From the NCBI RefSeq assembly GCF_965227725.1, contig NZ_CBDDGH010000005.1, positions 434,001 through 498,000 of the forward strand: DNA of 64,000 nt. The letters run 5' to 3'. The first letter of the stretch is position 1. Every line of letters begins with the position of its first letter. The position numbers and the translations under genes are program-made. Below are positions 49,748 to 57,683 of this stretch, one piece after another. Source of the stretch: Shimia sp965227725. Lineage in GTDB: Bacteria > Pseudomonadota > Alphaproteobacteria > Rhodobacterales > Rhodobacteraceae. The notes beneath the pieces are model-generated. The model ran no database searches. It saw only the letters and a program-made list of their open reading frames with translations, and was not told the DNA's origin.

Positions 49748-51775
49748 ATGAGCAACCACACTGACGTGGACGAGGAAGCCCCTCGCCGCGAGCGGTTCAT
49801 CTATGACATCGAGACCAATGGTCTGCTCGATCAGATGGACAAAATCCATTGTCTCGTTCTCTACGACATGGACACCAAGGAGCTTCTGAGCTTCCGCAAC
49901 GATGGGCACCCCGACAACTACGACCGGTTGGTTGAGGGTGTCCACCTCCTGAACAACGCCAAGAAACGCATCGGCCACAACATCATCAAGTTCGATGAAC
50001 CGGCCCTGCATATGCTGTTCCCGTGGTTCACTCCGAACGTCCCCGGCGTCACCATCGACACGCTCACCCTAACGCGCCTGATCAAGCCCAACGTGGCCGA
50101 CAGCGACCGCATGTACGTGAAGCGCGGAACTCTCGATGGCCGTCTGATTGGTTCCCACTCCCTTGAGGCGTGGGGCCAGCGTCTCGGTGAATGGAAAGGT
50201 GACTTCGCCAAGGTCCGTCAACAGGAAATCCTTGAGGCTGAACCCTACCTTTCCAAGCAGGAGGCAATGCACAAAGTCTGGGCCACATGGTCTCAGGAGA
50301 TGCAGGACTACTGTGATCAGGACGTTCTGACCAACCTCTCTATCTACCGCTGGTGTCAGCGCAAGGGCTACTCCAAGCAAGCCGTCCGCGACGAACTGGA
50401 CATGGCGTACCTGTGCGCCAAGATCGAAGCCAACGGGTTTCCCTTCAACGAAACTGGAGCGGGCAACCTTTACGCCAAATTGGCAGGCCGTCGCGCCCAG
50501 CTCGAAGATCAGCTCAAGGAAACCTTCGGGTCGTGGGTTGAAGGGCAGGGGGCGTATACCCCCAAGAGCGCGAACAAATCCCAAGGATATTGGGGCGAGA
50601 CCTCTTGGCGCTACCTCGACGACGACAGTCCGGTTCCACCTGAGGACTTCACCAAGGGCGGGCTGCCTAACGCCGCAGCAAAACGCCGGGGCGTTCGTCG
50701 GGAGTTCAAAGGCTACCCGATGACCAAGATCAAGGTTGTCGAGTTCAATCCTTCATCGCGCATCCACATCGCGAACCGGCTGCAAAAGCTCTACGGGTGG
50801 AAACCCCAAGAGTTCACCTCTGACGGTCGCCCGAAGGTGGACGAAGAGATCATGTCGAAGTTGCCCTACGATTGTGGGCCGCTGCTGACTGAATACTTCA
50901 CCGTCATCAAGCGCGTGGGACAACTCGCTGAGGGCAAGCAGGCGTGGCTCAAGCTCGTCCGCGATGGCCGCATCCACGGCAGCTATAACACGGTCGGCGC
51001 GGTCACCCGACGCATGACACATAGCAACCCGAACATCGCTCAGGTGCCGGGAATTGGCGCTGACTTCGGAGCAGAGTGTCGCGAACTCTTTGGTCCCGGC
51101 GCGGGTTGGATACAGGTGGGCACCGACGCCTCCGGCTTGGAGCTTCGGATGCTGGCCCACTACATGGCCCGTTGGGATGAAGGCGCTTACGGCGACGTTA
51201 TCCTGAACGGAGACATCCACACCCACAACCAAACACTCGCAGGCCTACCTGAACGGAACATGGCTAAGACCCTGATCTACGCTTTCCTCTACGGTGGCGG
51301 TGACGGGAAGCTGGGCGAGATCGTGGGAGGGACTGCTGCTGACGGTAAAGCCTTAAGGGCCAAGTTCCTTGAGGGTCTGCCTGCGTTGGCGAAACTGGTG
51401 AAGGCGGTGAAGTCCAAAGCCAAGGCTCACCAACACCTGAACGCTCTCGATCAGGGTCTCCTTCATGTCCGCTCCGAACACTCTGCACTGAACACGCTCC
51501 TGCAATCTGCCGGTGCGCTGGTGTGTAAGAAATGGTCCGTTCTGATGGAACGACGCCTGATTGATCAAGGCTTCAAGCACGGCTGGGATGGCGACTTCGC
51601 CTTCATGGCCAACATTCACGATGAAAACCAAGTCGCCTGTCGCACCCCTGAGGTGGCCGATGCTGTTGAGGCAGCGTCCGCGTGGGCGATGGATCAAGTC
51701 CGCGAATACTACGGCATCCGTATCAAACTCGATGTGGACAGTATGCGCGGCCAGAACTGGAAAGAATGCCACTGA
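49748..51775 (+). CDS. Family A DNA polymerase with 3'-5' exonuclease (T7 gp5 type)
   Basis: The 675-residue polymerase has an N-terminal proofreading domain, with YDIETNGLLD giving D20 and E22. The C-terminal palm carries motif A GTDASGLELRMLAHYM (D460, T7 D475), motif B (KTLIYAFLYGGGDGKLGEIVG) and motif C NIHDENQ (D625, T7 D654). Whether it uses host thioredoxin as a clamp, as T7 does, cannot be told. Its TGA overlaps the next ATG. Confidence 0.96.
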   Translation: MSNHTDVDEEAPRRERFIYDIETNGLLDQMDKIHCLVLYDMDTKELLSFRNDGHPDNYDRLVEGVHLLNNAKKRIGHNIIKFDEPALHMLFPWFTPNVPGVTIDTLTLTRLIKPNVADSDRMYVKRGTLDGRLIGSHSLEAWGQRLGEWKGDFAKVRQQEILEAEPYLSKQEAMHKVWATWSQEMQDYCDQDVLTNLSIYRWCQRKGYSKQAVRDELDMAYLCAKIEANGFPFNETGAGNLYAKLAGRRAQLEDQLKETFGSWVEGQGAYTPKSANKSQGYWGETSWRYLDDDSPVPPEDFTKGGLPNAAAKRRGVRREFKGYPMTKIKVVEFNPSSRIHIANRLQKLYGWKPQEFTSDGRPKVDEEIMSKLPYDCGPLLTEYFTVIKRVGQLAEGKQAWLKLVRDGRIHGSYNTVGAVTRRMTHSNPNIAQVPGIGADFGAECRELFGPGAGWIQVGTDASGLELRMLAHYMARWDEGAYGDVILNGDIHTHNQTLAGLPERNMAKTLIYAFLYGGGDGKLGEIVGGTAADGKALRAKFLEGLPALAKLVKAVKSKAKAHQHLNALDQGLLHVRSEHSALNTLLQSAGALVCKKWSVLMERRLIDQGFKHGWDGDFAFMANIHDENQVACRTPEVADAVEAASAWAMDQVREYYGIRIKLDVDSMRGQNWKECH

Positions 51776-51960
51776 TGGAAAAACAGCATACAGAAATCTT
51801 TGTCCTCACCGACGACAGCGAGGGCTCTTCGCAGGTGAAGGGCGTGTACCGCTCTGCAGACGCAGCGCGTAAAGCCGCTGTAGAAATCGCAACCATTGAA
51901 GGCGGTGACGTCGAAAGCGCGAAGGGCTGGCTCGTCGAGTCATTCTTTTTGGCTGACTAA
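51775..51960 (+). CDS. Small phage protein, unknown
   Basis: The 61-residue acidic protein starts on the last base of the polymerase stop. The pattern is EIFVLTDDSEG, a helix of alternating Ala, and SAKGWLVESFFLAD, suggesting a small alpha/beta fold. It is coupled by TAATG to the next gene. No family is recognised. Confidence 0.6.
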   Translation: MEKQHTEIFVLTDDSEGSSQVKGVYRSADAARKAAVEIATIEGGDVESAKGWLVESFFLAD

Positions 51961-52298
51961 TGGCAACCGACCTTAGTCGGGTCGCAAAAGCAATGGTGCG
52001 GGCTGCAAAGGCCCGTGCCGCCAAGGCAGGTGTTCCTTTCAACATCACCCCTGAGGACATCTCTATCCCTCACTCGTGCCCTGTCTTGGACATACCCCTC
52101 ATCGTCGGCTCGGGAAAGCCCACCGACAATTCCCCCTCACTTGACCGTGTGGTGCCCGCTCTCGGCTACGTCCGAGGGAACGTGCTGGTGATCTCTAACA
52201 GAGCCAATCGCATCAAGAACAACGCGACCGTCGCTGAACTTCGACAGGTGGCTGACTTCTTCGAGGACCACATGAGCAACCAATGGATGACCAAATGA
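51960..52298 (+). CDS. Possible HNH/His-Me-like endonuclease
   Basis: The 112-residue protein has a basic helical N terminus and the stretch SCPVLDIPL, then SPSLDRVVPALGYVRGNVLVISNRANRIKNNAT. That second part resembles small phage HNH-type nucleases of unknown role, where LDR...GY..GNV..IS..AN..K is the conserved core. Classical zinc-binding CxxC pairs are absent, so the assignment is tentative. It is translationally coupled to both neighbours. Confidence 0.6.
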   Translation: MATDLSRVAKAMVRAAKARAAKAGVPFNITPEDISIPHSCPVLDIPLIVGSGKPTDNSPSLDRVVPALGYVRGNVLVISNRANRIKNNATVAELRQVADFFEDHMSNQWMTK

Positions 52299-52579
52299 AA
52301 TCCTTCGAAAACTTCTTCAACACTCTTTCCAACAAGTTTGAACGTGGCAGCTTCATGAAGTGGCTTGTGACGTTTCTGTTCGCGTTCATTGCCATTGGCG
52401 TTACGGCAGTGCTCATCTGCGAAGGCGTGGTGTTCGCCGTCTCGACTATCTTCTGGACCCTCCCTCCAGTGTTCGTCGTTCTGGCTGTTCTGCGGATTGC
52501 ACTGATCTTTGCCGCTATCCTCGCTGTCTGGTGGAGCTTCGACAAAGGCAGCAACGGCGGCTACTCGGAGTGGTCCTGA
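52295..52579 (+). CDS. Small phage membrane protein
   Basis: The 94-residue protein (from ATG at 52295, overlapping the previous stop) has two long hydrophobic helices (about 21-45 and 50-78) and charged termini. An ATG at 52283 is an alternative start. Function unknown; a membrane role in takeover or lysis control is possible. Confidence 0.6.
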   Translation: MKSFENFFNTLSNKFERGSFMKWLVTFLFAFIAIGVTAVLICEGVVFAVSTIFWTLPPVFVVLAVLRIALIFAAILAVWWSFDKGSNGGYSEWS

Positions 52580-52770
52580 TGGCTGAACACAAGCCCCCGC
52601 GTCTGGGCCTCTTTCTCGCGCTCTTCTGGTCAGCACTGCTCCTCACCCCAATCATCTACCTTCAATCCGTCTGGTCTAATGGTGTGCCTTCGGCCAACGC
52701 CGATCTGAAGTACACGGTGACGCAGGCCCGACAGGTCTTCCTCGACATCCTGCGGGGTGACTACAAGTGA
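52579..52770 (+). CDS. Small phage membrane-anchored protein
   Basis: The 63-residue protein has one N-terminal TM helix (about 10-29, LGLFLALFWSALLLTPIIYL) and a soluble tail ending TQARQVFLDILRGDYK. It begins in the last base of the previous stop and overlaps the exonuclease gene by 4 bases. No family is recognised. Confidence 0.6.
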   Translation: MAEHKPPRLGLFLALFWSALLLTPIIYLQSVWSNGVPSANADLKYTVTQARQVFLDILRGDYK

Positions 52771-53630
52771 CCAAACAGAAGCGCACAGCAATCGTGGACG
52801 CGGACATCATCGCGTTCCGCGCCGCAGCGGGTGCCCAAGAGTGGACCGACTGGGGAGATGGCTCCCTAGACGGTGCGCGCTGGACAGCACAGGCCGATGG
52901 TGAAACCGCCCGAAAGCATATCGACATTTCCATCGAAGAACTTCGGGATGACCTCGAAGCCGATCAAGTGATCTGCTGCATCACCGACAACCACAACTGG
53001 CGGCAAGACGTTCTGCCCACCTACAAGGGCAACCGTAAGGACGTCGAAAAGCCAATCCTACTGCCACAGTGCCGCGAGTACCTGAGGGACAAATACGACG
53101 CATGGCAACGTCCCGGCCTCGAAGGCGACGACCTTCTGGGCATCCTCTCTGGACTGCATGAACGGTTCCCCGGCGAGAAGGTGATGGTCACCATTGACAA
53201 GGACATGAGCACACTGCCGGGGCTGCATTACCGCATGCACCAGACAGTCCTCGGTGTCTTTGAGGTGACCCAGAAACAGGCCGACCTGTTCCACCTCAAG
53301 CAAGGCATCGCGGGTGACGTAACCGATGGCTACAAGGGCTGTCCCGGCTGGGGCATGGATACTGCCGAGCGGTATCTCGAAGACCCCTTCATGTTCGTCG
53401 AAGAGACGTACATCCCGAAGAGCGGCAAGAACAAAGGCGTTGAACAGACCCGCTGGGTCAAACGTGAGACGCCTGATCTCTGGACCGGCATCGTGTCCCT
53501 CTACGCCAAAGCTGGTCTGACCGAAGAGGACGCCATCGTTCAGATGCAAGTGGCCCGCATCCTCCGAACCTCTGACTACGACTTCAAGAAGAAAGAACCC
53601 ATTCTATGGCAACCGACACTGCTACTTTGA
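52767..53630 (+). CDS. 5'-3' exonuclease (T7 gp6 / FEN type)
   Basis: The 287-residue nuclease has the FEN/PIN-like acidic active site: AIVDADIIAFRAAA near the start, YKGNRKDVEKP (helical clamp), GLEGDDLLGIL, TIDKDMSTLPG and GDVTDGYKGCPGWG. Like T7 gp6 it would remove RNA primers, degrade host DNA and feed recombination. Its end overlaps the next gene by 25 bases in another frame. Confidence 0.93.
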   Translation: MTKQKRTAIVDADIIAFRAAAGAQEWTDWGDGSLDGARWTAQADGETARKHIDISIEELRDDLEADQVICCITDNHNWRQDVLPTYKGNRKDVEKPILLPQCREYLRDKYDAWQRPGLEGDDLLGILSGLHERFPGEKVMVTIDKDMSTLPGLHYRMHQTVLGVFEVTQKQADLFHLKQGIAGDVTDGYKGCPGWGMDTAERYLEDPFMFVEETYIPKSGKNKGVEQTRWVKRETPDLWTGIVSLYAKAGLTEEDAIVQMQVARILRTSDYDFKKKEPILWQPTLLL

Positions 53631-54232
53631 TGTATGGCGACTTGCTGCCGGGCGACCGAGTACGCAAGCGCAACGGCCTTCCTTTTGCACATGGTGATTA
53701 CGAAGACACGGTGGCATCCATCCGCACCTTCAGCTCGGTGCATCTCCAAGAGAGTGGCTCATGGATGTATCTGAGCGATCTTGTGCTGTGTAAAAAAGAG
53801 GTAGAGGGGGAAGACACGTTCAACCGTTGCTGTGACTGCGACTGCGGTGAACCCTGCGATAAACAGCCTGAGGCCCCTTCAACCAACCCCAAGGACATCA
53901 TCGGGCAAACCAAACCGGCGATCTCCTGTGTGCCCCCTGTGGCGCTCTTCCACATCGGCCAAGCGATGGCTGACGGGAAAGAGAAGTATGGCCTGATGAA
54001 CTGGCGCGAGCATCCCGTGAAGGCTTCCGTCTATTACGACGCGGCGCTTCGCCACCTGATGTCGTGGTGGGACGGCGAGCAGCGCGCCTCAGACAGCAAT
54101 GTTCATCACCTCGCCCATGCCGCCGCCTGTATGTGCATCCTTCTGGACGCCGAAAGCGGTGGAAATCTGGTGGATGACAAGCCCCTCAAAGGGATGCTTG
54201 CCGAGTTCATCAAGGCGAACACGAAGGGGTAG
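53606..54232 (+). CDS. dATP/dGTP diphosphohydrolase-domain protein (DUF5664 type)
   Basis: The 208-residue protein has a poorly conserved N-terminal part with a cysteine cluster (CCDCDCGEPC, about 75-84). A C-terminal domain follows: TNPKDIIGQTKPAISCVPPVALFHIGQAMADGKEKYG, then YYDAALRHLMSWWDGE and HHLAHAAACMCILLDAE. That second part matches the phage dATP/dGTP diphosphohydrolase N-terminal family (also listed as DUF5664). It probably reshapes nucleotide pools during replication. The Cys cluster looks like a metal site and may be an added module. Confidence 0.75.
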   Translation: MATDTATLMYGDLLPGDRVRKRNGLPFAHGDYEDTVASIRTFSSVHLQESGSWMYLSDLVLCKKEVEGEDTFNRCCDCDCGEPCDKQPEAPSTNPKDIIGQTKPAISCVPPVALFHIGQAMADGKEKYGLMNWREHPVKASVYYDAALRHLMSWWDGEQRASDSNVHHLAHAAACMCILLDAESGGNLVDDKPLKGMLAEFIKANTKG

Positions 54233-54247
54233 CCGAAAGGCTCCCCT

Positions 54248-54268
54248 CAAATAACCCGCAACTAAGCC
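54248..54268 (+). promoter_or_regulatory. Candidate phage promoter P5
   Basis: CAAATAACCCGCAACTAAG keeps the TAACCCGCAACT core but differs at three positions from the consensus. It stands 14 bases before the first structural-region gene, so it may drive the late genes with different strength. Confidence 0.65.
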
Positions 54269-54282
54269 CCAACGAGGCGCAT

Positions 54283-54462
54283 ATGCCAAAATTCCCAGTC
54301 GTCCCAGACGAACTCTTGGCGGCGTTAGAAGAGGCATTCCCTGACAAAGCCCCTCGCGACATCAACACGACCCCGGTCCAGATGGGTGTCGCCATCGGCC
54401 AGCAGGGTGTTCTCGATCTCCTCCGCCGCAACAACGCGAAACAGAATATTCTGGAAGGATAA
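54283..54462 (+). CDS. Small phage protein, unknown
   Basis: The 59-residue protein starts MPKFPVVPDELLAALEEAFPDKAP and ends with a helix (VAIGQQGVLDLLRRNNAKQNILEG). It is the first gene after P5 and precedes the gp7.3-like gene by 3 bases. Similar small proteins occur just upstream of the connector genes in other T7-like phages, but I cannot name this one. Confidence 0.65.
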   Translation: MPKFPVVPDELLAALEEAFPDKAPRDINTTPVQMGVAIGQQGVLDLLRRNNAKQNILEG

Positions 54463-54465
54463 TCC

Positions 54466-54675
54466 ATGAGCCGACCCAAGGCCTCCAACTACACGCCTCC
54501 GGCACCCGCCCCAGCCCCGCCTGTCCAAGACATCGCAACCCGTGAACTAGGCAGCGAAGAGCGGCCCTCGGAAGCGAAGCGCCGCAAGAAAGGCCGACAG
54601 TCTCTCCGCATTGACCCTCAGACAGGCGGCGTATCCAGTCGCGGCGGTGCGGGTATCAACATCCCCATGAAGTAA
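54466..54675 (+). CDS. gp7.3-like virion/tail assembly protein
   Basis: The 69-residue protein has a Pro/Ala-rich start and a C-terminal segment KRRKKGRQSLRIDPQ...GGAGINIP. T7 gp7.3 ends in a similar RKKARAGGKKSLSVARSSGGGINI and lies at the same place before the connector gene. In T7 it is needed for tail assembly and adsorption. The match is short but the position supports it. Confidence 0.7.
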   Translation: MSRPKASNYTPPAPAPAPPVQDIATRELGSEERPSEAKRRKKGRQSLRIDPQTGGVSSRGGAGINIPMK

Positions 54676-54685
54676 GGGCGACCCT

Positions 54686-56236
54686 ATGAGCACACAGGCC
54701 CGATACACACAGTTATCGAGCAGCCGTGAGCCATTCCTTACCCGTGCCCGTGAGAACAGCACACTCACAATTCCGTCGCTCATTCCGCCGGAAGGGCACT
54801 CAGGGTCCAGTCCATTGAAACAACCGTATCAGAGCGTGGGAGCGCGTGGCAGCATTGGTCTTACAGCCAAGGCGACCACCACTCTCATGCCTCCGAACGA
54901 GCCTTTCTTCCGACTGGACATTGAGGAATTTACTCTCGCTGAAATCTCCCAGAACCCAGAAGCCCGCGCCGAAATCGAGCAGGCCTTGACCATGGTCGAG
55001 CGCACTGCGTCCCGTTCGGTTGAAGCTTCGGGCACCCGTATGGGTTTCTCTGAGGCGACCCAGCACTTGATCATTGGCGGCAACGCTCTGGTCTACGTGC
55101 AGGAAGATCTTAATCTGAAAGTCTACGGCTTGCAGAACTTCGTCGTTGCGCGTGACCCGTCAGGCAACGCTGTCGAGATCATCACTGAGGAGGAAGTCAA
55201 CGTAGCCACGCTCTCACCAGAGGTAGCGGCTCTCGTTAAGACGCCCACGGACAAGAACGCTGAAGGTGCCATGATGGCTCCTGAGCAAACGGCCAAACTC
55301 TACACTCACCTCGTGCGCGAGGATAAGCTGTGGATGGTTAAACAGTCAGTCAATGATGTGGACATTCCCGGCACCGAAGGCAGCTACCCGCTGGATAAGT
55401 GTCCATGGTTTCCATTGCGGTGGACACGCATCGACGGCGAAGACTATGGCCGCAGCCACGTCGAAACGATCATTGGCGACCTGAAATCTCTGGAGAACCT
55501 GACCAAGGCCATCCTTGAGTATGCTGCAGGTGCCGCGAAGGTGATCGCACTGGTGAACCCTAACGGTGTCACTGACGAGGAAGACTTGAGCAACGCAGAG
55601 AACTTTGAGTTCGTAGCCGGTGTTGAGTCTGACGTGAGCTTCCTGCGCATCGACAAATACGCCGATCTGCAGGTGGCGAAAAACCTCGCTGACGATCTCA
55701 CTCGTCGTATTGAACAGCACTTCCTGATGAACTCTTCGATCCAGCGCCAAGGCGAGCGCGTGACTGCTGAGGAAATCCGCTACATGGCGGCTGACCTAGA
55801 GGCCACGATTGGTGCCGTCTACGTGCAGCTATCGCAAGAGTTCCAGCTTCCTTTGGTGAAGATCACCATCGAGAAACTGGTCAAACAGAAGCGGCTCCCG
55901 AAACTGCCCAAGGAACTGGTCCAACCAACCGTGACCACGGGTATCGACGCTCTGTCCCGCCAGAGTGACCTCAACAAGCTCGACCGAATGGTGGCAGGCT
56001 TGCGTGACCTCTACGGTCCCGAAGCTCTGAGCCAAGAGACGAACGTCGCTGACTACGTGAAGCGTCGTGCGGCTGCGCTCGGTATCGACCCGACAGGTCT
56101 CCTCAAGACGGAAGAACAGAAAGCACAAGAAGCTGAGCAGCGCCTCAACCAGCAGATGATGCTGAACGGTGCCGGTCAGATGATCAACCAGATGGGCGGG
56201 ATTGCCCAGAAAGGAATGGAAACACAGGATGGCTGA
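54686..56236 (+). CDS. Portal / head-tail connector protein (T7 gp8 type)
   Basis: The 516-residue protein forms the dodecameric portal through which DNA enters and leaves. Family features include REPFLTRARENSTLTIPSLIP near the N terminus, GNALVYV in the wing region, KCPWFPLRWTRIDGEDYGRSHVETIIGDL, and the tunnel-helix region near 340-420. Its length is close to T7's 536. Its end overlaps a small gene by 8 bases. Confidence 0.95.
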   Translation: MSTQARYTQLSSSREPFLTRARENSTLTIPSLIPPEGHSGSSPLKQPYQSVGARGSIGLTAKATTTLMPPNEPFFRLDIEEFTLAEISQNPEARAEIEQALTMVERTASRSVEASGTRMGFSEATQHLIIGGNALVYVQEDLNLKVYGLQNFVVARDPSGNAVEIITEEEVNVATLSPEVAALVKTPTDKNAEGAMMAPEQTAKLYTHLVREDKLWMVKQSVNDVDIPGTEGSYPLDKCPWFPLRWTRIDGEDYGRSHVETIIGDLKSLENLTKAILEYAAGAAKVIALVNPNGVTDEEDLSNAENFEFVAGVESDVSFLRIDKYADLQVAKNLADDLTRRIEQHFLMNSSIQRQGERVTAEEIRYMAADLEATIGAVYVQLSQEFQLPLVKITIEKLVKQKRLPKLPKELVQPTVTTGIDALSRQSDLNKLDRMVAGLRDLYGPEALSQETNVADYVKRRAAALGIDPTGLLKTEEQKAQEAEQRLNQQMMLNGAGQMINQMGGIAQKGMETQDG

Positions 56237-56378
56237 CGCCGTACCAGCAACCAAGGAGGTGGTCTCCGCAGACCCCTCCAAAGCTCCCGCAAAGAAAACC
56301 TCCAAGAAAACCCAAAAGGAAGACCCACGGGGCCGCAAGGTCACCCGTAACGGCTTCACCTTCTGGCTCAAGGACTGA
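56229..56378 (+). CDS. Small basic phage protein
   Basis: This 49-residue lysine-rich protein (about a fifth Lys/Arg) reads MADAVPATKEVVSADPSKAP, then a KKTSKKTQKEDPRGRK stretch and NGFTFWLKD. It starts inside the end of the portal gene and ends 2 bases before the scaffold gene, so it is tightly coupled to both. Position suggests a minor head protein; function unknown. Confidence 0.65.
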   Translation: MADAVPATKEVVSADPSKAPAKKTSKKTQKEDPRGRKVTRNGFTFWLKD

Positions 56379-56380
56379 AC

Positions 56381-57172
56381 ATGACTGAACTGAACATCAC
56401 CCCAGAAACTCCTCAAGAAACCCAAGCGCATATCGACGCAATGGTCGCAAAGGCGGAAGGCAAACAAGAAGCCACCCCAGCGGCGGCACCTGACGGCGAA
56501 CCTCAGCGCCCAGATTGGTTGCCCGAGAAGTTCGCAACTCCTGAGGACTTGGCAAAAGCGTATGCCGCTCTGGAAACCAAACAGGGTGCGCCTAAACAGG
56601 AAACCGCACAGACACCCGAACAGACAACCCAAGAGGAAGCCGATCAAGCTGCTGCTGATGTGGTTTCTGCGGCAGGTCTGGACATGGACAAACTGGGCGA
56701 AAAGATCGTGAACAACGGCGATCTGGATGCAAGCGACTACGAGGCACTGGCGAAGCAAGGCATCACCCAAGAAATGGTGCAGGCCTACGTCGCAGGGCAG
56801 GCGGCTATCGGGGACCAGCTGGTGACCGATCTGCACAACCAAGTTGGTGGCGAGGAAAACTTCAACGAGATCATCGGCTGGGCCGCAGAGAACCTGTCCC
56901 GCCCAGAGATCGAAGCCTTCAACAACACCGTGGACAACGGTTCTCCCGAGGCCGTGAAGATGGCTCTGGCTGGTCTGGCTGCGCGCCACAAGTCAGAAGC
57001 TGGCTCGGCTCCAAACCTCCTTGGCGGTCAACGCAAAGGTGAGGGCGGTGCGGGCGACGTGTTCCGGTCCACTGCTGAAGTCACCAAGGCGATGCGTGAC
57101 CCCCGTTACGCCACCGACGCGGCATACCGCGCGGACGTCATGGCGAAGCTGGACCGTTCCAGCGTGATGTAA
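56381..57172 (+). CDS. Capsid scaffold / assembly protein (T7 gp9 type)
   Basis: The 263-residue acidic protein is rich in Glu, Gln and Ala with few aromatics, as scaffold proteins are. It includes RPDWLPEKFATPEDLAKAYAALETK, characteristic of podovirus scaffolds, and a C-terminal helical hook ending RNATDAAYRADVMAKLDRS-like (RYATDAAYRADVMAKLDRS). It shapes the procapsid and leaves before maturation. Unlike T7, the major capsid gene does not follow directly; two small membrane-type genes intervene. Confidence 0.9.
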   Translation: MTELNITPETPQETQAHIDAMVAKAEGKQEATPAAAPDGEPQRPDWLPEKFATPEDLAKAYAALETKQGAPKQETAQTPEQTTQEEADQAAADVVSAAGLDMDKLGEKIVNNGDLDASDYEALAKQGITQEMVQAYVAGQAAIGDQLVTDLHNQVGGEENFNEIIGWAAENLSRPEIEAFNNTVDNGSPEAVKMALAGLAARHKSEAGSAPNLLGGQRKGEGGAGDVFRSTAEVTKAMRDPRYATDAAYRADVMAKLDRSSVM

Positions 57173-57181
57173 GGAGACCCC

Positions 57182-57358
57182 ATGGAAAAAACCTACAAGC
57201 GTGAGGTGGCCTCAGTGATGTTGGTCTTCCTCGCGGTCATGTGGGTTTGGGGCATCTTCGACGAGATCGCATTCGAGGCGGCAAAGTTTCTGACCGTCCC
57301 CGTCCTCGGCTGGTCTGGCGCGGCCTTCGCGCTGGACTGGAAGGCTAAACAGACATGA
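57182..57358 (+). CDS. Small membrane protein, candidate holin
   Basis: The 58-residue protein starts 9 bases after the scaffold stop (AAGGAGACCCC before the ATG). It has one strong TM helix (about 9-26, VASVMLVFLAVMWVWGIF), a second weaker segment (about 36-51), and charged ends (MEKTYKR, DWKAKQT). It overlaps by 4 bases a lipoprotein with spanin topology, so a lysis role as a class II-like holin is the best reading. There is no sequence family match I can state. Confidence 0.6.
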   Translation: MEKTYKREVASVMLVFLAVMWVWGIFDEIAFEAAKFLTVPVLGWSGAAFALDWKAKQT

Positions 57359-57669
57359 GACGTTTAGTATTTGCCCTCCTGCTGGCCTTCACGCTGGCAG
57401 GATGCGCAGGCGCTCCTCTTGGTCTTTTGACAGGAGGTGGCCCGAACGTCGCTGCGAACACTCAGATTGGAAAGACGAACACTCAGGCAATCTTAGCGGA
57501 CCACTCCACGCAAACCGTCACGGTTCCCCAAGCGGAAGTCGTTGAGGTGACCAATGTGGATTGGAAGCTGATCTGCCTGCTGTGTTTCCTCTCTGGAGTC
57601 CTCTGTCCTTCCCATCGCGAGATAGCCGCTTGGCTGAGAAATCTCTTCAAGAAACCCAAATCCAATTAA
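57355..57669 (+). CDS. Candidate unimolecular spanin (lipoprotein with C-terminal TM)
   Basis: The 104-residue protein has a lipoprotein signal with lipobox LAGC (C17), a Gly-rich then polar periplasmic region (GGGPNVAANTQIGKTNTQ), and a C-terminal TM segment at about 70-84 (WKLICLLCFLSGVL). PSHREIAAWLRNLFKK follows. An outer-membrane lipid anchor plus an inner-membrane C-terminal TM is the defining layout of u-spanins, which fuse the two membranes at the end of lysis. The C-terminal pattern is shared by lysis-region proteins of other marine podoviruses. Its stop codon lies inside promoter P6. Confidence 0.68.
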   Translation: MRRLVFALLLAFTLAGCAGAPLGLLTGGGPNVAANTQIGKTNTQAILADHSTQTVTVPQAEVVEVTNVDWKLICLLCFLSGVLCPSHREIAAWLRNLFKKPKSN

Positions 57670-57683
57670 CCCGCAACTATGCC
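57663..57683 (+). promoter_or_regulatory. Candidate phage promoter P6 (major capsid)
   Basis: CAATTAACCCGCAACTATG differs at one position from the consensus and includes the TAA stop of the spanin-like gene. It stands in front of the major capsid gene, the place of the strongest T7 promoter, phi10. Confidence 0.72.

Noticed and set aside
55829..56989. Minus-strand open frame opposite portal and scaffold genes
   Set aside because: All supported phage genes are on the plus strand, and the frame crosses two of them without a plausible start site.
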